DNA of 9,417 nucleotides. Source: Candidatus Marinamargulisbacteria bacterium SCGC AAA071-K20 (GTDB taxonomy: Bacteria > Margulisbacteria > Marinamargulisbacteria > GCA-2716485 > AAA071-K20). Where the stretch lies: positions 1-9,417 of the forward strand of contig QFBU01000050.1 of assembly GCA_003265975.1 (NCBI GenBank), read 5' to 3'. Of the stretch, positions 5,678 through 9,417 are shown one piece after another (the first letter of the stretch is position 1; each line of letters opens with the position of its first letter). Position numbers and translations under genes: made by a program. The notes under the pieces were generated by a model. It was not told the DNA's origin. It saw only the letters and a list, made by a program, of their open reading frames with translations, and made no database searches.

Positions 5678-6972
5678 TGGCAATGGGTGGCGTAAGCTCG
5701 AGTCGAGGAGATGATTTAGCAAGATTTCCTAAAAGTGACTTGCATACTCAAGTTAGACATTTTTATCCTATACACCCTATAGGATTTAAACCTCATCCCA
5801 CTGTTGATAGATTTTGCGTTGGTTTAGAAGACTTAATTGCTATGATTAGAATGGCTGATAGTGAGATGGGGGCTGATCTTTCTCTTGCTGAGGGTGAAAT
5901 GCATTTAGCTGACGTTGATGTGGATCTTATTTCTGAAAAAGTTTTTTACGATTTTGAAGAGCCTGAGGAAGGTGTTCTTGGGAGGCTAGATACGCTTAGT
6001 ACTGGCTACACACCTATTAAAAGCGAAGGTGGAGTAGATTTAGATGCGTTAAGCACAGGGTATGCTGACTTTAAATCGGGGCTCCATGTTTCAACCATAA
6101 AGTATTTAAATAAGATTGATAGTGTTTCTGATCATACTGAAGGTGTTCGTTACGGGTCCTTTGATGAATTTATGAGTGGAGTTATACTGCTAGGTTCTGA
6201 TGGCGCTCTTAAGAATTGGCGCATGAACAGAGACTTGATGGTTTCTTTTTTACCTAAATGTGAAGAGTCAGCAAAGTCGGTATTAACGTCTCATATTTTA
6301 GGGTTTTCGTATAAGTTTAGTTCGTATAACTTTAAAGATGCCTCTATTTTGGATAAATCTCCATTTCAAAATAAATTTGGATATGGACGTGCCCCAAGCA
6401 CTGCAAATAATTCTTCTTCACGTTTATTAAGTAGGATGTTGAATCAGATTACGGGTTTAAGGGGGCAAACTAGGCTTGTGTTCTCACCAGATATTATGAG
6501 TTCAATTAAATCATCGAGTGTCTATACATCGTTTAGTTCAAGATCTGATATTACTACTTCCATGAGAGACTATTTGGACAAGGTAAGTGCAGGTGAAAAT
6601 CTTGGGCCATTATCTGTAGACGCTAGCTCTTTTTTAAAAATAAATTCTGATTCTGGACTTAAATTAGGTCAAATGCATGCATTAATGATACCGCTTCGTT
6701 CTGAATTAAATAGTTGCATTGCAGAAATGAGTGGAACTATTGAAAATGTGTCTGATTGTGAAAAAGTAATTGCAATATTGCTATCAAATATTATTATTGT
6801 AAATACATTTGAAATTGATGGACAGACTGTAATAAATGCATCAGGGGTGCGTACCGAAAACCCTCCTGATAAACACGTTATGTACGTAGGGAATCTAATG
6901 TACCATACCGGAAACACCATATCTCCATTTGAAGAATTTGAAATAGTAAGTGACTGGGTAGGGACAGATTGA
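5677..6972 (+). CDS. Uncharacterised large protein B, probable N-terminal part of a B-C PLP-like protein
   Basis: A 431-aa protein. Residues 1-390 match nothing I know. They include an acidic stretch (62-100), two imperfect tandem copies of an LDxLSTGYxxxKS motif at 104-116 and 122-134, and a Ser/Asn-rich middle (210-290) with SSSR, SSSV and SSRS runs. The last 35 residues differ: YHTGNT (409-414) and the acidic/hydrophobic segment after it resemble the Y-x-R-x-G-N-P-T ... LE-x-x-(I/L)A segment that precedes the SSGM motif in Cys/Met-metabolism PLP enzymes. The next expected motif is in gene C, in the -1 frame. B may therefore be the front of a split protein. It starts at the ATG of a TAATG overlap with A (frame open only from 5671) and ends in a TGA that overlaps the TTG of C by 3 bases. 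There is no signal peptide or membrane helix. Confidence 0.6.
   Translation: MAMGGVSSSRGDDLARFPKSDLHTQVRHFYPIHPIGFKPHPTVDRFCVGLEDLIAMIRMADSEMGADLSLAEGEMHLADVDVDLISEKVFYDFEEPEEGVLGRLDTLSTGYTPIKSEGGVDLDALSTGYADFKSGLHVSTIKYLNKIDSVSDHTEGVRYGSFDEFMSGVILLGSDGALKNWRMNRDLMVSFLPKCEESAKSVLTSHILGFSYKFSSYNFKDASILDKSPFQNKFGYGRAPSTANNSSSRLLSRMLNQITGLRGQTRLVFSPDIMSSIKSSSVYTSFSSRSDITTSMRDYLDKVSAGENLGPLSVDASSFLKINSDSGLKLGQMHALMIPLRSELNSCIAEMSGTIENVSDCEKVIAILLSNIIIVNTFEIDGQTVINASGVRTENPPDKHVMYVGNLMYHTGNTISPFEEFEIVSDWVGTD
5986..6081 (+). repeat. Imperfect tandem repeat coding for LDxLSTGYxxxKS
   Basis: Two adjacent copies with an 18-residue (54-bp) period: LDTLSTGYTPIKS (from 5986) and LDALSTGYADFKS (from 6040). 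Nine of thirteen aligned residues are identical, while many third codon positions differ, so the repeat has been kept at the protein level or is old. Confidence 0.6.
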
Positions 6973-8192
6973 GTCCTCATTATTTTGCAAAAAACTCAGG
7001 AATGAATTGCTTGTCGCAAATGCTTAACGCGCTTGAGGTACAAGCAGGGAGAGACCTTACAGTAGGTATTTTGAAGAACTCCTATTACGAAAATGTAGCA
7101 CTCATAGAAAGTGAGTATGTAATGGCAGGTGACGAACCGGATGGTGTGGACAAATATATTGCAGACCTGAAATCAAAAGGTAAAAAATTAAATGTTTTTG
7201 TTGCAGAGGTTCATCACAATATTTCTGCAACAGCACACACTTATAACAAAGAATTAATTATAGGACAGGTCAGACGTCTGATGAGTGAAGATTGTATAGA
7301 AACCCCATTTACACTAATCCTAGATACAACTCTAGATATGACAGACTCCGAAGACTTGAAAACAATTTTAAGCACGTTTTCAGATGAAATTGAGTCCGGT
7401 ACTTTAGCGATTGTATTGTTAAGAAGTGCTCAGAAATATGATTTTATGGGCTTAGACAACTACAATGGAGGGGTAATGTCTGTGTATTGTGAAGACGATA
7501 CATTTAGTAGAGCCCTAGAGTGTTTATCAAAACCAGAGTCTCAATTACATCGACAGTCTTTACAAGGCTTACTTCATTTTAATAAGTGTAGCTCAACAAC
7601 TTTAGGAGATTATCGTAAACTTTCTGTCTCTAATACTATGGATACTCATCGTGCGTTAGACGCCGGTGTTCTATATAAACCTGATACTGAAAATCTTATC
7701 CAAATATCAACAACATCTGACTATGAGCTCCCTTTTATTGATATCAAATTCTCTGCTGAGCTAAATAAACAGCAAGCGTTCAATGTATGTAATTTCATAA
7801 CTAGAGCAATTTCTACTCAAAAACTGTTTATGCAGCGGCCTAGTTTCGGGTTTATGTATGCTACAGGGTCAACAATTCCAAGAGAAGACGGCTTGCTATA
7901 TAGAATCAATATGGGGCTTGATGAACACAAAAGAACGTTTTCTATTGCAGAAACAATTAACTTGGTTGGGAAACTGGTAAATGACGTTAGAGATTATGTT
8001 AAGGTTACTTGTGCAGAAATTGGATCTGAATACTCAACGTTCCTTACGGGTGATGTACTTCATGAGTTTCTTAATAGTACGGACAGTCAAATTTTTCTTG
8101 AAAAATCTCTAATGTCAACTGACTATCCTGACAAAATTGACAAACTCCTTTCAGATATAATCTACCCCATAATAATCGCGCTTCCAGATTAA
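6969..8192 (+). CDS. Divergent fold-type I PLP-dependent enzyme-like protein C
   Basis: A 407-aa protein with landmarks of the Cys/Met-metabolism PLP family in the right order. NSGMNCLSQ (9-17) matches the SSGM motif, SYYEN (38-42) the substrate-loop Tyr region, and LILDTTLD (116-123) offers Asp119 for the pyridine nitrogen. SAQKYDF (153-159) offers Lys156 as the Schiff-base lysine (compare SATKY), followed by GLDNYNGGV (161-169). PSFGFMYATGS (291-301) and YRINMGLDE (311-319) match the C-terminal SLGG and R-x-S-x-G-x-E motifs, with Arg312 as carboxylate binder. Overall identity to any known enzyme is clearly low, so the substrate is unknown and activity is unproven. The start is a TTG at 6969 overlapping the TGA of B, with AGGG 5 nt upstream; a TGA at 6951-6953 closes the frame above. 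The fold's first segment is missing from C and seems to lie at the end of B, so C may be half of a broken or split gene. Confidence 0.6.
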   Translation: MSPHYFAKNSGMNCLSQMLNALEVQAGRDLTVGILKNSYYENVALIESEYVMAGDEPDGVDKYIADLKSKGKKLNVFVAEVHHNISATAHTYNKELIIGQVRRLMSEDCIETPFTLILDTTLDMTDSEDLKTILSTFSDEIESGTLAIVLLRSAQKYDFMGLDNYNGGVMSVYCEDDTFSRALECLSKPESQLHRQSLQGLLHFNKCSSTTLGDYRKLSVSNTMDTHRALDAGVLYKPDTENLIQISTTSDYELPFIDIKFSAELNKQQAFNVCNFITRAISTQKLFMQRPSFGFMYATGSTIPREDGLLYRINMGLDEHKRTFSIAETINLVGKLVNDVRDYVKVTCAEIGSEYSTFLTGDVLHEFLNSTDSQIFLEKSLMSTDYPDKIDKLLSDIIYPIIIALPD

Positions 8193-8202
8193 AAAAACGA
8201 CA

Positions 8203-8211
8203 TGATATACT
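8203..8211 (+). promoter_or_regulatory. Extended -10 promoter of the thioesterase gene, predicted leaderless
   Basis: TGA (8203-8205) followed by TATACT (8206-8211), five of six consensus bases. Six bases separate it from the ATG at 8218, placing the predicted transcript start on the A of the ATG. No Shine-Dalgarno sequence exists upstream. Spacing and layout are the same as at hemJ. Confidence 0.55.
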
Positions 8212-8217
8212 TTTTAA

Positions 8218-8622
8218 ATGTCAAAAATATTCACTTGGAAAAATAAAGTCTATTTTGGAGACACAGACGCCGCTGGTATTGTTTATCACGGACGCTATGT
8301 CTACTGGATGGAAGCTGCTCGAATTGACCTTTTAGAACACTTAGGGTGCCCATATACCGAGTTTCAAAAGCAAGGTATTGGATTTATTCCTAAATCAGTT
8401 CAACTAGACTTTAAATCACCAATGGTATTTTCAGATAAGTTTGACGTTGAGGTTTCTTTTAAATCCATTTCAGGTGCCAGTTTTGAAATATTAAGCCTTT
8501 TCAAAGCTAAGAATACATTAAAAGCCAGTGGTATAGTAAAATTGGCTTGTGTTAATGAAAAAGAATGGACACCTACCCCACTTCCTAAGCCTTTTCTTTC
8601 AACTATAAAATCCTATTTATAA
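8218..8622 (+). CDS. YbgC-type acyl-CoA thioesterase (4HBT hotdog fold)
   Basis: A 134-aa hotdog-fold thioesterase, the full family length, expected to hydrolyse acyl-CoA thioesters in the cytosol. The N-terminal signature YFGDTDAAGIVYHGRY (12-27) carries the catalytic Asp17 and the GxVYH motif of the YbgC/4-hydroxybenzoyl-CoA thioesterase group. WMEAARIDLLEHLG (30-43) is the long central helix. The beta strands VQLDFKSPMVFSDKFDVEV (61-79) follow, and the C-terminal strands are intact. In many proteobacteria ybgC heads the tol-pal cluster, but no tol gene is near here: upstream is gene C (25 bp gap) and downstream a 354-bp spacer. It has its own extended -10 promoter and no Shine-Dalgarno sequence, so it is probably expressed from a leaderless mRNA rather than as the tail of the A-B-C unit. 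It could also be called a FadM-like or generic acyl-CoA thioesterase. Confidence 0.9.
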   Translation: MSKIFTWKNKVYFGDTDAAGIVYHGRYVYWMEAARIDLLEHLGCPYTEFQKQGIGFIPKSVQLDFKSPMVFSDKFDVEVSFKSISGASFEILSLFKAKNTLKASGIVKLACVNEKEWTPTPLPKPFLSTIKSYL

Positions 8623-8976
8623 ACTAAGTCCTACGTCTTTTTTCTTTAGGTCCATTAAGAAAAAAAACTCCTAGTGTAAGTAAGGTTTATAGCCTGAGTT
8701 AGATCCAGAAAAGTTTTCACTACTAACTCAATCTTCAATATTTAAAGAATCAAATTATGAAATAGTGACTTCATGTTGTAAATAAGCAACTCAAGGTAAG
8801 CGACAGAACACATCGACTATATTTTAATTGAACGCCCAACTGTTTAAATAACGTGCTTGAAGACATGCTGCCTGCACTTATTCATACCTTAGGAGATAAA
8901 TTTTGTGATTTTAAGTTTGGAGGACCCTATACACTTCATAGGCATGACTCCTGTGTTTTATTTACTTGCCTTTAAT
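8623..8976. other. Gene-poor spacer between two convergent genes
   Basis: This is 354 bp with stops in all frames for most of its length. It holds an A/T inverted repeat (TTTTTTCTT 8638-8646 with AAGAAAAAA 8657-8665), the 8-bp inverted repeat at 8695-8730, and a short open frame from a GTG at 8853 to a TAA at 8973-8975. That 40-codon frame reads as plausible protein (LPALIHTLGDKF, then GGPYTLHRHD) and may be the decayed end of a lost gene, but it has no Shine-Dalgarno sequence and I do not recognise a family. No GC-rich terminator hairpin with a U tract was seen. Confidence 0.45.
8695..8730. repeat. Perfect 8-bp inverted repeat with an internal palindrome
   Basis: TGAGTTAG (8695-8702) is the exact reverse complement of CTAACTCA (8723-8730). 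The 20-nt loop itself contains GAAAAGTTTTC, a second palindrome. No T run follows on either strand, so it is not a standard terminator; it may be a protein-binding site, an RNA hairpin or chance. Confidence 0.4.
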
Positions 8977-9417
8977 TTAGTCTCTTCTGCTCTGTAGCTT
9001 TACAAGTAATCTCAAAATCTCTAAATACAACCAAATCAAAGTAACCATCAGCCCAAACGCAGCGTACCATTCCATATATTTGGGAGCACCCATTTCAGCA
9101 CCCTTTTCTATAAAATCGAAGTCCATTACTAAGTTTAATGCGGCTATGGTTACAACAATTAGGCTAAATCCAATTCCCATTAAGCCGTTTCCAAATACTG
9201 CGTTCATATGAAACCCAAACATCCCTAAAACCATGGCGACTAAATAAAATACAAAAATACCCCCTGTCGCTGCAGCAAGTCCTAATTTAAAGTTTTCGGT
9301 TACTTTAATAATTCCCGATTTATAAGCGCCCAACAGTCCAAATAAAGTTCCAAAAGTTAATCCAACGGCCTGCATAACAATTCCTGGATATTGCATTTCA
9401 AAGATGTAAGAAATATT
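8977..9417 (-). CDS. Bax inhibitor-1/YccA family membrane protein (5'-truncated by the window)
   Basis: The C-terminal 146 residues of a multi-span inner-membrane protein of the BI-1/YccA group (TMBIM-like, long bacterial subgroup). An ATG exists at 9394-9396, but the frame stays open to the window end and the residues before it (NISYIFE) continue the family pattern of a Tyr-rich stretch leading into YPGIVxQAV, so the real start lies outside. Visible are about four to five membrane helices, the family motif AALNLVMDFDFIEKGAEMGAPKYMEW (shown here as its parts AALNLVMDFDFIE and GAPKYMEW), and the final helix VTLIWLYLEILRLL followed by a short basic tail. The acidic residues in DFDFIE and the pair near WLYLEIL are the kind of charged in-membrane residues seen in this superfamily. 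Its function in bacteria is not settled; ion leak and protease modulation have been proposed for relatives. It is convergent with the thioesterase gene. Confidence 0.85.
   Translation of the reverse strand, partial: NISYIFEMQYPGIVMQAVGLTFGTLFGLLGAYKSGIIKVTENFKLGLAAATGGIFVFYLVAMVLGMFGFHMNAVFGNGLMGIGFSLIVVTIAALNLVMDFDFIEKGAEMGAPKYMEWYAAFGLMVTLIWLYLEILRLLVKLQSRRD

Noticed and set aside
6950..6975. Programmed -1 ribosomal frameshift site between B and C
   Set aside because: No X XXY YYZ slippery heptamer is present before the TGA. A deletion or TTG reinitiation (AGGG lies 5 nt upstream) explains the layout more simply, though programmed recoding is not excluded.
6669..6980. Minus-strand open frame of 103 codons
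   Set aside because: It is antisense to the end of B, where the forward reading carries the PLP-like segment.
8638..8665. TTTTTTCTT/AAGAAAAAA inverted repeat as the thioesterase gene terminator
   Set aside because: The stem is almost all A-T and no T run follows it on the plus strand.

Overview
The window is AT-rich, protein-dense bacterial DNA. The mix of genes suggests a proteobacterium, probably a low-GC gammaproteobacterium: a BolA/IbaG-type protein beside a CGFS monothiol glutaredoxin, a YbgC-type thioesterase, a HemJ-type protoporphyrinogen oxidase and a BI-1/YccA membrane protein. HemJ, the FMN-binding GltB-like protein and the YccA protein have relatives in many phyla, including Bacteroidota, so the taxonomic call is tentative. 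No tRNA, rRNA, CRISPR array, insertion sequence or transposase gene was seen.

Layout. (1) 3-928: an unrecognised protein cut by the window edge. It appears broken by a -1 frame change near 357-366 (frame-3 part 3-380, frame-2 part open from 326 to 928). (2) 929-1211: a spacer ending in an extended -10 promoter. (3) 1215-3152, plus strand: a tight operon of dithiol glutaredoxin, BolA/IbaG, monothiol Grx (CGFS) and MutY. The first three are redox or Fe-S trafficking proteins and the last is a [4Fe-4S] DNA glycosylase. (4) 3245-5261, minus strand: hemJ followed by an FMN/Fe-S GltB-like protein. (5) 5348-8192, plus strand: three uncharacterised, translationally coupled ORFs of 109, 431 and 407 aa, here called A, B and C. 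(6) 8218-8622, plus strand: a YbgC-like hotdog thioesterase. (7) 8623-8976: a gene-poor spacer with inverted repeats and a 40-codon ORF that may be a remnant. (8) 8977-9417, minus strand: the C-terminal part of a BI-1/YccA-family protein running off the window.

The most interesting locus is A-B-C. C carries landmarks of a fold-type I PLP enzyme of the Cys/Met-metabolism kind: an SGM motif, a pyridine-binding Asp candidate, an SxxK-Y Schiff-base lysine, a DNYNGG turn and a terminal R-x-N-x-G-L-D motif. The segment that should precede the SGM motif in such an enzyme (Y-x-x-G-N-T) sits at the end of B, in another frame. B and C therefore look like halves of one large protein of about 840 residues, with about 390 unrecognised residues before the PLP-like domain. 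The split could be a frameshift or a real two-polypeptide arrangement.

A second theme is start-site architecture. hemJ and the thioesterase gene both have an extended -10 element (TGN plus a TATAAT-like hexamer) ending exactly 6 bp before the ATG, and neither has a Shine-Dalgarno sequence. This predicts leaderless mRNAs.
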